From: Endozoicomonas atrinae
GTDB taxonomy: Bacteria; Pseudomonadota; Gammaproteobacteria; Pseudomonadales; Endozoicomonadaceae
Direction of reading: 5' to 3'
DNA length: 37,991 nt
Assembly (NCBI RefSeq): GCF_001647025.1
Contig: NZ_LUKQ02000032.1
Coordinates: forward strand, 1 to 37,991
Made by a program: the position numbers and the translations under genes
In this document: positions 8,227 through 16,746 of the stretch, piece by piece
Numbering within the stretch: the stretch's first letter is position 1
Layout: every line of letters starts with the position of its first letter
Notes under the pieces: model-generated
What the model was told of the DNA's origin: nothing
What the model saw: the letters and a program-made list of their open reading frames with translations, nothing else
Databases searched by the model: none

Positions 8227-9306
8227 ATGAATCTTACTCTTCATCAGCGCTATATGGTTGCCGCTGTTGCGCTGGCACTTTTCCTGGTTGTTCATTTTCT
8301 GGGGCCGGTATTGACGCCTTTTGTCGTCAGTATGGTACTGGCTTATCTTGGTGACCCCCTGGCTGACTGGCTTGAGTCCAAAGGGCTGTCTAGAACCATG
8401 TCGGTGGTCTGCGTTTTTTTGCTGATCTTCGGGGTGCTGATTACGGCGCTGCTGGTGGTGATTCCGACACTGGCCCATCAGATTAAGACGGTCATCCATC
8501 TGTTGCCGGTGTGGGAAGCCTGGATTGAGAAAAATGCGCTTCCGTACATTCAGAAATACATTGAGATTGATCCCTCTCTCTTTGATTTTGGTGAACTCTC
8601 CAAAAGACTGGCTGGGCAATGGCAGAAAGCCGGTGGACTGCTGGCTAGTCTGGGTATTTCCGTTTCCAGGTCCTCCATTGCGCTGATTGGGTTTGTGGCC
8701 AATCTGTTTCTTATTCCCGTAGTGACCTTTTACCTGCTGCGGGACTGGGACAAGATGATGGACAACCTGAAAATGATGCTGCCCCGGAATGTCGAGCCAG
8801 TGGCTGTGACCCTGGTGAATGAGTGCGATGAAGTACTGGGTGCCTTTCTCAAGGGACAGCTGATGGTCATGCTGGCACTGGGTATCATTTACAGCCTGGG
8901 ACTGACCATGATCGGCCTGCAGTTCGCTATCCTGATTGGCATGCTTGCCGGACTGGCGAGCATTATCCCTTATATGGGATTTGTCCTGGGGTTTGCTGCA
9001 GCGATGGTTGTTGCACTGTTTCAGTTTGATGGCTATATGGGGGCAGGGCTGGTTGTTGTTGTATTCATGGTGGGGCAGGCATTAGAGGGCTGGGTTCTGA
9101 CGCCCTTGCTTGTGGGTGATAAAATTGGTCTGCACCCGGTAGCGGTTATTTTTGCCTTGATGGCGGGTGGACAACTGTTTGGCTTTGTCGGAATGCTCAT
9201 CGCACTGCCCATGGCCGCAATAATTATGGTACTCTTGCGCCACCTGCATAGAAACTATAAGGCCAGTGACCTTTATCATGCCGGGGCAGTCGAAGAGGAA
9301 GACTGA
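8227..9306 (+). CDS. AI-2E family transporter (PerM-like permease)
   Basis: Multi-pass inner-membrane protein of the AI-2E/PerM superfamily, whose members include autoinducer exporters and Na+/H+ antiporters. The 359 residues show paired N-terminal helices, a central amphipathic region (about 85-150), VTFYLLRDWDKMMDNLKMML at about 170-190 (the conserved F/YLLRD-type segment), and a C-terminal helix bundle with GQALEGWVLTPLLVGDKIGL, the most conserved block of the family. The ribosome site AAGGA precedes ATG 8227. The acidic tail (VEEED) is cytosolic. The transported substrate is unknown. Confidence 0.88.
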   Translation: MNLTLHQRYMVAAVALALFLVVHFLGPVLTPFVVSMVLAYLGDPLADWLESKGLSRTMSVVCVFLLIFGVLITALLVVIPTLAHQIKTVIHLLPVWEAWIEKNALPYIQKYIEIDPSLFDFGELSKRLAGQWQKAGGLLASLGISVSRSSIALIGFVANLFLIPVVTFYLLRDWDKMMDNLKMMLPRNVEPVAVTLVNECDEVLGAFLKGQLMVMLALGIIYSLGLTMIGLQFAILIGMLAGLASIIPYMGFVLGFAAAMVVALFQFDGYMGAGLVVVVFMVGQALEGWVLTPLLVGDKIGLHPVAVIFALMAGGQLFGFVGMLIALPMAAIIMVLLRHLHRNYKASDLYHAGAVEEED

Positions 9307-9396
9307 TACACTTTTGTTGTCATGATCTTTTTCTTTTAATAAACAGTCCATATATGGTAAAAGCGGTTGCTAAATAGGGCTGAAGTCGATTTATTG

Positions 9397-9426
9397 ACCG
9401 GTCTATTGATATCCGTCAATACCGGT
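9397..9426. other. Stem-loop between permease gene and hda
   Basis: ACCGG-TC-TATTGA-TATCCG-TCAATA-CCGGT can fold into an 11-base-pair stem with a two-base bulge and six-base loop. No U-tract follows, so it is not a classic terminator. It could be an operator or an RNA structure in the 253-base gap ahead of hda. Confidence 0.35.
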
Positions 9427-9559
9427 TGATAATTGAACGGTTTTATTGTGTTCCTGTCTTTTGTAACGTTACAGTTTCTGTTGTCAGCATTTGGAACTGT
9501 TCGATTGACAGTAACGAAGTGATCAGAAAAAGAGAACTCACACTACCTTTACGGATTTG

Positions 9560-10276
9560 ATGTCCATTATGAGTTTGCCTGTGCAGCTACCGCTCAGTGT
9601 CCAGTTAAGAGACGATGCCACGTTTGCCAACTTCTACAGTGGGCGAAATGAGACGTTGGTCAATCTGCTTGATATGGACAGATCGGTTCCCGGCATCGAA
9701 TCCGAACAGTTTATTTTCCTCTATGGCCCCAAAGGCGTCGGTTGCAGTCACCTGCTTCAGGCAGCCTGCCATCAGGTGGACCGTCGCAGCGGCAGAAGCA
9801 TTTATCTGCCGATGAAAGAGCTGGTTCACTACTCCCCGAAGCTTCTGGAAGGTATTGAGCGGCTGCAGCTGGTTTGCCTGGATGATATTGGCGAAGTGGC
9901 CGGTATCGATGAGTGGGAAGAGGCGCTGTTTGATCTGTTTAACCGTCTCCGGGACTCAAGGACCCGTTTTCTGGTGGCGGCTGACAATCCTCCCAAGGCC
10001 CTGGGTATTCAACTTCAGGACCTGGTTTCCCGTCTGGGCTGGGGCATGGTCTTTCAGGTTCATCCTCTGGATGACCAGGACAAAGTCTCAGCACTGAAAC
10101 TCCGGGCTCATTACCGTGGCTTTGACCTGAGTGATGAGGTTGCCCGTTTTATTATTCATCGCGGCTCCCGGGATATGGGCAATCTGTTTACCCTGTTGCA
10201 GAAACTGGACAGTGCTTCTCTGCGTGCCAAGCGCAAGCTCACCATTCCCTTTGTTAAGGAAGTCATGAGATGGTGA
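9560..10276 (+). CDS. hda: DnaA regulatory inactivator Hda
   Basis: AAA+ protein that, bound to the beta sliding clamp, stimulates ATP hydrolysis by DnaA and so limits re-initiation of replication. The N-terminal QLPLSV is the clamp-binding motif. LYGPKGVGCSHLLQAA is the modified Walker A typical of Hda, which lacks the usual Lys. LVCLDDIGEV is Walker B. LVSRLGWGMVFQVHPLDD contains the arginine-finger region, and the C-terminal lid has RGSRDMGNLFTLLQKLD. It is 238 residues from ATG 9560; the frame could also begin at TTG 9557 or ATG 9569. Confidence 0.93.
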   Translation: MSIMSLPVQLPLSVQLRDDATFANFYSGRNETLVNLLDMDRSVPGIESEQFIFLYGPKGVGCSHLLQAACHQVDRRSGRSIYLPMKELVHYSPKLLEGIERLQLVCLDDIGEVAGIDEWEEALFDLFNRLRDSRTRFLVAADNPPKALGIQLQDLVSRLGWGMVFQVHPLDDQDKVSALKLRAHYRGFDLSDEVARFIIHRGSRDMGNLFTLLQKLDSASLRAKRKLTIPFVKEVMRW

Positions 10277-10327
10277 ATACAGACCCATCTTTGCTGACCG
10301 TACTTCTCCATTCTTGAAGAGTTGACC

Positions 10328-12397
10328 ATGCCGACCAAAAGGAGACTGCTGCTTAACCCTGTCGCTTTGGTGTCGTACCTGCTGATTGGGGGACTCTTTC
10401 TGGTCGGGTGGCTCTGGTTTTCCCAGGTTTCTGATCGGGTACTGACCCGCTTGAACCAGCAGACCGGGCAACTCTTTATCGATAAAGAAATCGCTTTTGA
10501 TCCATGGCAGCGAACACTTTCGGTTAATGAGGTTGAGTTCCAGGTACAGGGCATTCAACTCAGTGCAGAGCGATTGAGCTTTGTTTTGAACTATCGTCAC
10601 TGGTGGGGTCCCTGGTTGGGTGAAAACATCGAATCACTCAGTGCAATCGAACTTGACAGTGCCAATATCGCCATTGATCCGGACCTTACCGTGTTTGCCC
10701 TGCCAAACTGGTTCCAGATGTTGTCCGTTAACAGCGGCAGCCTTTCACTCACTGGAATAGCTCAGCCCCTTGGCTTTGATCAACTGACTCTCACAAAAGA
10801 AGATGGCAACAGACTCAAGATTCAGCTGGATAACCGTGATGCAGAACACTGGCGTTTCTCCGGTTCTTACCAGGTGAGTGAGGGATTACTGAGTGGTGGG
10901 CTGCAGCTGGTCGATCTGTCGTTGTCGACGCTGGTGAAGTCAGTTCCCCTTAACGCATGGTCAGGGCTTGATAATGAACATCTCTCCAATGATCGCCTTT
11001 CAGGGACAATGAGTGCTGCATTATCACTGTCTTGGGGTAAGCAAAACGGCTTGATCTTGAAGGGCAATGCAGAAGGGCAAAGTGGGCAGCTACTCTTGTC
11101 TGGAAAGTTGTCGGGAATGTCTGCCGAGTGGCAGCAGTGGCAACTGAACAATGCTCTGTTTGTTGGCAATGATCCTGAGCAGTCTACCGCTGAGCTGTCT
11201 GTTTCAGGCCTTGACCTTAGGGTGCCTGAAGCACTGGCAGCAGAGGTGCTTCGCTTCCCGGTTCAGTTACAGCAAATCTTACCTGCTTTCATTACTTCGC
11301 TTTCGATTAACGACAGTCGACTGGAACTTGAAAGCGGTCCTTCTCCCTGGGTATTTGAAAAATTGAATGGGAGCTTGGTTGCAAAGGCGCTTTCGAAGAA
11401 AGGTAGGGAAAAAGATGCCTGGAAGTATCAGGCTAATGCAGCACTGGCCAATGTCGGGAATGTTCAGTTGAGCGGGCAATTATCCGGTTCTGATAATGAT
11501 TTTACCTTTCAGCTTAACAATGCCCGTCTGGCAGGGCCTTTAAAAAAATACTCGGTCTTTGCCGGTTATACTATGCAGGGCACCCGGTTTGACTTGAGCT
11601 ATAACAGCCTGAAACATGGGGGGCAGGTTGATATTTCGGACTGGAAGACAAAGAAGATCTCAAATGACCCGCCGCTTTCATCCATCCAATTATTAAAAGC
11701 CCTGATAACGGATAAATCGGGTAAAGCCGTTATCCCTTTTTCCATTAAACCCGGTAAATCGGATACGCCATTACCTAAGCGTATCTATCTGGTGATTGGG
11801 CAGCGTTTTATGACAATTGCCAGTGAACCCTTCGACTACCTTTCCCAGTCGACAGGTCATGAACTTAAACCTGAACTTCATCATGAAGCCGGAAAAGCGA
11901 CATTGACGGAGTTGTCTCTCACAAATCTGGAACACCTGAAGAAGGTTCTGGCTCAACGGCCCGAATTAAACCTATCGGTTGATGTGAATGTCTCTGAATC
12001 TCAGGACGGACCAGAACTTTCTCGTCATGAGCTGGAAGAGGCGTTGCAGGAGTTATACTCCGCGACGAGTTCAGCGGAGCCTTCTGACGCATCTCCCATT
12101 CCGCCCAAAGTACGGGCAACGCTGATGGAGCAGATGTATCTGGCGACACGGCAGCACCAGAAGATTCCTGAAGTGGGTGAACAGTCACCAGAACAACGTG
12201 TTCAGAAGGCTGAAAAGTGGTTGCTTAAAAATTGGCCAAAGGCACCTGATCAAATAGAGAAATTACAAAAGGCCAGGTTTGACTATCTGAAAAAAGAGAT
12301 GAACAGGGTGGGCATCGATTCCGGGCGTGTGGAGTTGAGGATATCAGGCCCAGACCAAAAAGGGGGTGAGCCTGATTCTGTATTAACTCTCCGCTAA
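10328..12397 (+). CDS. DUF748 / AsmA-like exported protein
   Basis: Large cell-envelope protein of the DUF748 (AsmA-related) family, for which bridging or lipid-transport roles have been proposed. One N-terminal membrane helix (about 14-35) is followed by a long, beta-rich periplasmic domain with repeated AsmA-like stretches (LSAERLSFVLNYRHWWGPW; IESLSAIELDSANIAI). The C-terminal part (about 600-689) has the typical DUF748 ending: WLLKNWPKAPDQIEKLQKAR then RVELRIS. ATG 10328 follows GAAGAG. The end overlaps the convergent DUF2069 gene by 15 bases. Confidence 0.78.
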   Translation: MPTKRRLLLNPVALVSYLLIGGLFLVGWLWFSQVSDRVLTRLNQQTGQLFIDKEIAFDPWQRTLSVNEVEFQVQGIQLSAERLSFVLNYRHWWGPWLGENIESLSAIELDSANIAIDPDLTVFALPNWFQMLSVNSGSLSLTGIAQPLGFDQLTLTKEDGNRLKIQLDNRDAEHWRFSGSYQVSEGLLSGGLQLVDLSLSTLVKSVPLNAWSGLDNEHLSNDRLSGTMSAALSLSWGKQNGLILKGNAEGQSGQLLLSGKLSGMSAEWQQWQLNNALFVGNDPEQSTAELSVSGLDLRVPEALAAEVLRFPVQLQQILPAFITSLSINDSRLELESGPSPWVFEKLNGSLVAKALSKKGREKDAWKYQANAALANVGNVQLSGQLSGSDNDFTFQLNNARLAGPLKKYSVFAGYTMQGTRFDLSYNSLKHGGQVDISDWKTKKISNDPPLSSIQLLKALITDKSGKAVIPFSIKPGKSDTPLPKRIYLVIGQRFMTIASEPFDYLSQSTGHELKPELHHEAGKATLTELSLTNLEHLKKVLAQRPELNLSVDVNVSESQDGPELSRHELEEALQELYSATSSAEPSDASPIPPKVRATLMEQMYLATRQHQKIPEVGEQSPEQRVQKAEKWLLKNWPKAPDQIEKLQKARFDYLKKEMNRVGIDSGRVELRISGPDQKGGEPDSVLTLR

Positions 12398-12751
12398 ACG
12401 GGCTCTGTTCGCTTGAGCCTGCCAGCGGATAAACACCATAGAACCGATAAATAACAGGACGCTGAATCCGGTGATCAACCAGCCCTGTGGCTGTTCCGGA
12501 CGGAACCAGGCATCAAGAACGCCACTGATGAAATAAAAGCAGAGGATAAAGCAGAGCCAGGATGCTGCTTTCAAACCTCGTTTCAAAAGGCCGGGAAGAG
12601 GCAGCAGTAAGGGCAGTAACTGCAGGGCGGATATACCCAGGATGGAGCCCTGTGGAGGGTTCAACCACCAGGTCTCTGCCAGCAGAGAGAGAATCAGACC
12701 TGCATAGAGTGCAAGGCAGACTTGATAGATCCGGTTAGCTTTTTGCTGCAT
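12383..12751 (-). CDS. DUF2069 integral membrane protein
   Basis: Small four-helix inner-membrane protein of 122 residues. Hydrophobic segments lie at about 8-26, 37-55, 62-80 and 92-110. The LAETWWLNPPQG segment and LLLPLPGLLKRG are typical of the DUF2069 family, which is commonly encoded after arsC and wrbA in Pseudomonas-like genomes. Here it is the last gene of the arsC/ABM/DUF2069 group. No function is known. Confidence 0.82.
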   Translation of the reverse strand: MQQKANRIYQVCLALYAGLILSLLAETWWLNPPQGSILGISALQLLPLLLPLPGLLKRGLKAASWLCFILCFYFISGVLDAWFRPEQPQGWLITGFSVLLFIGSMVFIRWQAQANRARLAES

Positions 12752-12795
12752 TGTTATTTATGTTCATCTCTTGTTAGGGTTCGCAGGGACAATGA

Positions 12796-13125
12796 TCAGG
12801 CGCATGTTGCTATTGCTGAATACGCCTGCAGATAGTCATCACTCACTTCCAGCTTGTAGACGGTCTTTGACTGAACAAGACAGTCTCTCATTTTCTGACG
12901 GGCCACAAGATAGAGGGCATCGGTCAGCTCATGATCCTTTTCCCACTGCTCACGATCTGGCCATTGAGCATAGCCGACCAGAATGTTCGAGTCGTCTGAA
13001 GTATGCAGTCTTGAGCCAAAGCTTCCACATTGCTGGTAAATGACTTTGGTCACTTCCAGCCATGCTTTGCGAAACCTGGCCTCAGACCCTTTTTTAATCT
13101 CAAATTCATATACTGCTATGAACAT
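12796..13125 (-). CDS. Antibiotic biosynthesis monooxygenase (ABM) domain protein
   Basis: 109 residues forming a single ferredoxin-like ABM domain: FIAVYEFEIKKGSEARFRKA at the start and YAQWPDREQWEKDH in the middle. This fold covers small cofactor-free monooxygenases, haem-degrading enzymes and stress proteins, so the activity is open. AGGG six bases before ATG supports the start. It sits between arsC and the DUF2069 gene, where relatives often carry wrbA. Confidence 0.75.
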   Translation of the reverse strand: MFIAVYEFEIKKGSEARFRKAWLEVTKVIYQQCGSFGSRLHTSDDSNILVGYAQWPDREQWEKDHELTDALYLVARQKMRDCLVQSKTVYKLEVSDDYLQAYSAIATCA

Positions 13126-13170
13126 GTCTGGCCCTGATTCAAGGTCTATTTATTATTGTTTGGTTCGCTT

Positions 13171-13518
13171 TCAGAGAATTTCAATGACTGACTCTGGGGG
13201 GCGGCCAATTCTGGCTTTTTCTCCATTGATCACAATGGGGCGTTCAATCAACTTGGGGAATTCGCACATAAAGTTGATCAATTGCTCTTCAGTCAGGGAT
13301 GGGTCTTTGAGGTTATTATCCTTGAACTCCTGTTCACCCTTACGAAGCAGGTCTCGGGCATTGATGCTCAGTTTGCCCAGAATGGCTTTCAACTGATTCG
13401 CGTCCGGAGGAGTTTCCAGGTACAGTACCACCTCAGGAGTGATCCCCTGTTCTTCCAGAATACTCAGGGTCTGGCGGGATTTTGAACAGCGTGGGTTATG
13501 AAAAATAGTAACGCTCAT
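13171..13518 (-). CDS. arsC: Arsenate reductase, glutaredoxin-type (ArsC family)
   Basis: Thioredoxin-fold protein of 115 residues. Cys11 in HNPRCSKSR is the catalytic residue. The PIVINGEKARIGRPPE segment carries the conserved cis-Pro/Arg region of the ArsC family. It matches the chromosomal YfgD-like subgroup, where reduction of arsenate to arsenite with glutathione/glutaredoxin is inferred from family and the physiological role is less certain. No arsenite pump or ArsR is nearby, which favours a housekeeping paralogue over an ars resistance operon. Confidence 0.88.
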   Translation of the reverse strand: MSVTIFHNPRCSKSRQTLSILEEQGITPEVVLYLETPPDANQLKAILGKLSINARDLLRKGEQEFKDNNLKDPSLTEEQLINFMCEFPKLIERPIVINGEKARIGRPPESVIEIL

Positions 13519-13551
13519 AATGACTTTGCTCAGTGTATTTCACAGGACTCT

Positions 13552-13730
13552 GGGAGGCTGACTGAGAATAGACTACCCTACTGTGGTGGCAGCAAATTGG
13601 TCTAAAAATTCCGTTTTGTTCAGCAAATAGAACCACTATTAACTTCGCAAAACGGAATTCTTATCCTCAATTTTCTGCCATTCTCGCTACGGGGTCGCCT
13701 AGACGGGCGCTATTCTCGGTCAGACTCCTG
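13552..13730. repeat. MITE-like inverted-repeat element (family A, copy 2)
   Basis: The left end GGGAGGCTGACTGAGAATAG (13552-13571) matches the inverse of the right end CTATTCTCGGTCAGACTCCT (13710-13729) with a few mismatches. The interior has AATAGAACCACTATT and TCTCGCTACGG, both also in the element at 4664-4832. An internal inverted pair, ATTCCGTTTTG / CAAAACGGAAT, lies around the centre. No open frame. It fills most of the 332-base gap between divergent arsC and the DUF4136 gene. Confidence 0.7.
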
Positions 13731-13850
13731 AGTATTTTCCGCAAAGCCTACCAATCTCTGTGGATTCACTGCAAATCATTTGTAATAGGTGTCGGATGTA
13801 ACGTCAGGAAATGGCATGATGCTGGTGATGGTAAGCCTGAGGGAGAGAGT

Positions 13851-14420
13851 ATGTCTGTGGTAAGAAAAATAACTGGCAGTATCGTGGTACTTCTGACGGT
13901 GGTTCTGGCTGGCTGTGCATCCCAGAAAGTAGATTGGGACTATGATACTGAACGTTCACTGACAGGCCTGACCACTTATCGCTGGATTGAGCCAACACAG
14001 GAGTCCCAAAAACTGGGGTATCAGTTTGAAGCCTTGATGGATCAGCGTGTTCACAACGCGGTGGATGGTGTTCTGCAGACTCGAGGGTTTCAACGTGTCG
14101 ACTCCGATAAAGCAGATGTCGACTTTCTGGTCAATTACATCGCCAGCCAGAAAACCCGCAGGGAAGAACGACAGGTGACCACTTCTTTCGGTTATGGTTT
14201 CAGCCCATGGGGACTCGGTGTCAGCACTGACAGCCGTGTTCAGGAATATGAAGAAGGCTCTCTGATCATTGATATTATTGATCCGGAAACAAAACAGGTC
14301 GTCTGGCGTGGACGCTCCAGAGCCAGAATTCAGGAAGATCTCTCACCGGAACAGAGAACCGCACGAATTAATGAGGCGGTGGCAAAGATTCTGGAAGGGT
14401 TTCCAAGGCCGGAAAAGTAA
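13851..14420 (+). CDS. DUF4136 lipoprotein
   Basis: Lipoprotein of unknown role. VVLAGC gives a lipobox with lipidated Cys22 and Ala at +2. The DUF4136 pattern follows: VDWDYDTERSLTGLTTYRW, LVDQR-like LMDQRVHNAVDGVLQTRGF, then DVDFLVNY and GSLIIDIIDPETKQVVWRG, ending with a helix that includes ARINEAVAKILEGFP. An Asp after the lipid Cys, which would retain it in the inner membrane, is absent, so outer-membrane sorting is likely. Its stop codon abuts a repeat element. Confidence 0.85.
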   Translation: MSVVRKITGSIVVLLTVVLAGCASQKVDWDYDTERSLTGLTTYRWIEPTQESQKLGYQFEALMDQRVHNAVDGVLQTRGFQRVDSDKADVDFLVNYIASQKTRREERQVTTSFGYGFSPWGLGVSTDSRVQEYEEGSLIIDIIDPETKQVVWRGRSRARIQEDLSPEQRTARINEAVAKILEGFPRPEK

Positions 14421-14580
14421 TACCAATTCCGCTTTCTAAATATGATATCGAGCAAGCCATTCTGGGCGGCTGGGCAAGGCGGAATGACGAGTAATAGCGG
14501 GGCTGTTGCGAGGAATTCCAACGAAGAACCAGTGGTGCAAAATGGCTGCGCAGTTCATGTTTAGAAGGTGGAATTGGTAT
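14420..14580. repeat. MITE-like inverted-repeat element (family B)
   Basis: The termini ATACCAATTCCGCTTTCTAA (from 14420) and inverted TTAGAAGGTGGAATTGGTAT (to 14580) bound about 160 bases without a reading frame. The ends are unrelated to family A. The first A of the repeat is also the last base of the DUF4136 stop codon. It may end the lipoprotein transcript ahead of the two-component genes. Confidence 0.7.
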
Positions 14581-14633
14581 AAGCAGGCCGGTTATGGTTT
14601 TGAGCCACGGATTATGAAAACAGGTATCGCAGT

Positions 14634-15320
14634 ATGCGCCTGCTGTTGATTGAAGATAACCGGGAAATTGCCGGTATCGTTCTCGATTATTTTGAAGCCT
14701 TTGGTCATCAGCTGGACTATACAGCGGATGGTCGGCATGGGCTGGAACTGGCCAGTGAACAATATTTTGATGTGATTATTCTCGACATCATGCTGCCGGG
14801 GATGGACGGTTACCAGGTTTGTCGTGAACTCAGGAAACGACGGATTACTACGCCTGTTCTGATGCTGACCGCCCGTGATACGACGGATGATACCCTGCAG
14901 GGGTTTGAAGAAGGAGCGGATGATTATCTGGTTAAGCCCTTTGACCTTAAAATCCTGGAAGCGAGGGTCAAGGCACTGGTTCGTCGCAATAGTCCGGGTG
15001 CCTTCAGCGATGCTCTTGTGTTTGAAGATCTGGCACTTGATCTGGGGAATCATACCGCCAGACGTGGTGACCAGGATATCCCTCTGAACCCTACCTGCTT
15101 TACACTACTCAAGCTGCTGATCAGCAAGTCTCCTGACCTGGTGACCCGGGAAGAGATGATGTACGCCATCTGGGGGGATGAGCCACCCGATGGTGATGCT
15201 CTGCGTAATCATATCTATCAGCTGCGTGTGGCTGTTGATAAGCCGTTTGAACAGGCAATGATTACTACGGTTCCCAAGGTGGGATACCGTCTTCAGGCAA
15301 CGCTTTCGACCAAAGAGTAG
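14634..15320 (+). CDS. Response regulator, OmpR/PhoB family
   Basis: DNA-binding response regulator of 228 residues. The receiver domain (1-118) has acidic residues Glu7/Asp8, phospho-acceptor Asp51 in ILDIMLPGMDGYQ, and Lys101 in LVKPFD. The winged-helix effector domain (about 128-222) ends VPKVGYRL, the standard OmpR-type wing. It pairs with the histidine kinase 18 bases downstream. An RND efflux pair follows, making that pump a natural candidate target. Confidence 0.92.
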   Translation: MRLLLIEDNREIAGIVLDYFEAFGHQLDYTADGRHGLELASEQYFDVIILDIMLPGMDGYQVCRELRKRRITTPVLMLTARDTTDDTLQGFEEGADDYLVKPFDLKILEARVKALVRRNSPGAFSDALVFEDLALDLGNHTARRGDQDIPLNPTCFTLLKLLISKSPDLVTREEMMYAIWGDEPPDGDALRNHIYQLRVAVDKPFEQAMITTVPKVGYRLQATLSTKE

Positions 15321-15338
15321 AAAACAGGATTATCTCAA

Positions 15339-16649
15339 TTGCTTAACAAGATCCTTGAAAGAGGAAAGCTGCTCTCCCTGCAGTGGAAAATGACAATGGC
15401 TTTCTGCGTTGTCATTGGCGTAGTTCTGTTGATCAATTTTCTGCTGTTTTATGCCACGCTGCACATTACGGAAGATGAAGTCAGTAGTCGTCGTCTTGCC
15501 TATATCAGTGATTTTGCCATCAAGGAATATCAACAGGGGTTTCAGGGGCCTCTGGTTCTTGATCACCTGACCGTCGCTTATGAACGTTATGAAGATACAC
15601 CGGCTGAATTTCAAAAACGCTTCTCTGCCCAATGGCAAGGTGTAGAGGATTTTAATTATCAGGAACCGGGTTCAAGAACGGGAGACTCTGCCACGGTTAT
15701 GTCCACAACCATGATGGTTAATGGACAGTTAGCGCCTCTCTATATCGTTGAGGACAGCGCGCGAGTGACCATCACTGAACTGGAAGAGCGGTCTCTGATC
15801 GCGGGTGTCATCCTCTATTCACTACTGATACTGGCGGGAGTCTGGTTGTTGATTTATCGGATTTCCGGCCATCTTGCAGCGCCGTTGCACGGACTCGCCA
15901 GAGTGATCAAAGAGAGTCGGGCTGATGACCTTGCTCCGATTGAACCTGCGGTGATTACCACAGAAGAGCAGGCTGAGCTGGTGGATGCGCTGAATGATTA
16001 TCGACAGAGAATTTATGCGTCTATTCAACGGGAGAGAGCGTTCAGCCGTTATGTCAGTCATGAGCTGCGCACACCGCTGATGGTGATCTCGGGGGTGGCT
16101 ACATTGCTCGGGGTGTCGCGCGAGTCATCGGTTATTGAGAAACCGTTTATTGATAAACAACGACAGCGTCTTGAGACATCCTGCCAGAATATGCAGGACA
16201 TTACTGAAACACTGCTGAGCCTGGTGAGGCAAACCCCATTTCCAGAAGATGTCACCACTGTACTGGATCAGGCGTTTATTGAGCAGCTGGTTGATGAGCA
16301 CCGGCTGTTGATCCGGGATAAAGCGATTCAGGTACATATCAATGCCACAGTTGCTATCACATTAAATGTGCCAGCAACTGTGGTCAGGATATTGCTGGGC
16401 AACCTGATTAAAAATGCGTTTGGTTACACCCGTTTCGGAGAGATTCTGTTTCGACTGGATAATCACTGCTTCAGTGCCCTGGATACCGGGCCAGGTATTG
16501 AGAGTGTCCCTGAAGAGCATGAAGGCCATGGCCTTGGGCTGATGATGGTCAACGATATTTGTGCACGACAGGGGTGGAGCTTTTCCATCAGTTCCCGGGA
16601 TGATCAGCAGGGATGTCTGGCAATGATCAATTTTAGTCCTGACTCGTGA
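15339..16649 (+). CDS. Sensor histidine kinase
   Basis: Inner-membrane sensor of 436 residues. TM1 is about 18-39, a periplasmic sensor region 42-150, TM2 about 153-173, then a HAMP-like linker. Phospho-acceptor His241 lies in YVSHELRTPL. ATP-binding boxes follow: NLIKNAF (N box; canonical second Asn replaced by Lys-Asn spacing), LDTGPGIES (G1) and GHGLGLMMV (G2). The start is TTG 15339, with AGGA about nine bases upstream; a later ATG at 15390 would clip the N-terminal helix. No named periplasmic sensor domain is recognisable, so the signal is unknown. Confidence 0.9.
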   Translation: MLNKILERGKLLSLQWKMTMAFCVVIGVVLLINFLLFYATLHITEDEVSSRRLAYISDFAIKEYQQGFQGPLVLDHLTVAYERYEDTPAEFQKRFSAQWQGVEDFNYQEPGSRTGDSATVMSTTMMVNGQLAPLYIVEDSARVTITELEERSLIAGVILYSLLILAGVWLLIYRISGHLAAPLHGLARVIKESRADDLAPIEPAVITTEEQAELVDALNDYRQRIYASIQRERAFSRYVSHELRTPLMVISGVATLLGVSRESSVIEKPFIDKQRQRLETSCQNMQDITETLLSLVRQTPFPEDVTTVLDQAFIEQLVDEHRLLIRDKAIQVHINATVAITLNVPATVVRILLGNLIKNAFGYTRFGEILFRLDNHCFSALDTGPGIESVPEEHEGHGLGLMMVNDICARQGWSFSISSRDDQQGCLAMINFSPDS

Positions 16650-16746
16650 TGTCTTTAAAGGCTATCTAAAAAGCACGTTGTGACATTTTTAAGAGGTATG
16701 ACTGGTTACATTGCCCCCAAAAAGGCATTTGTCTGGGGTCTATGTT

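Noticed and set aside
13171-13518. arsC as part of an arsenic resistance operon
   Set aside because: No arsR, arsB or acr3 nearby; the neighbours are those of the housekeeping YfgD-like context.
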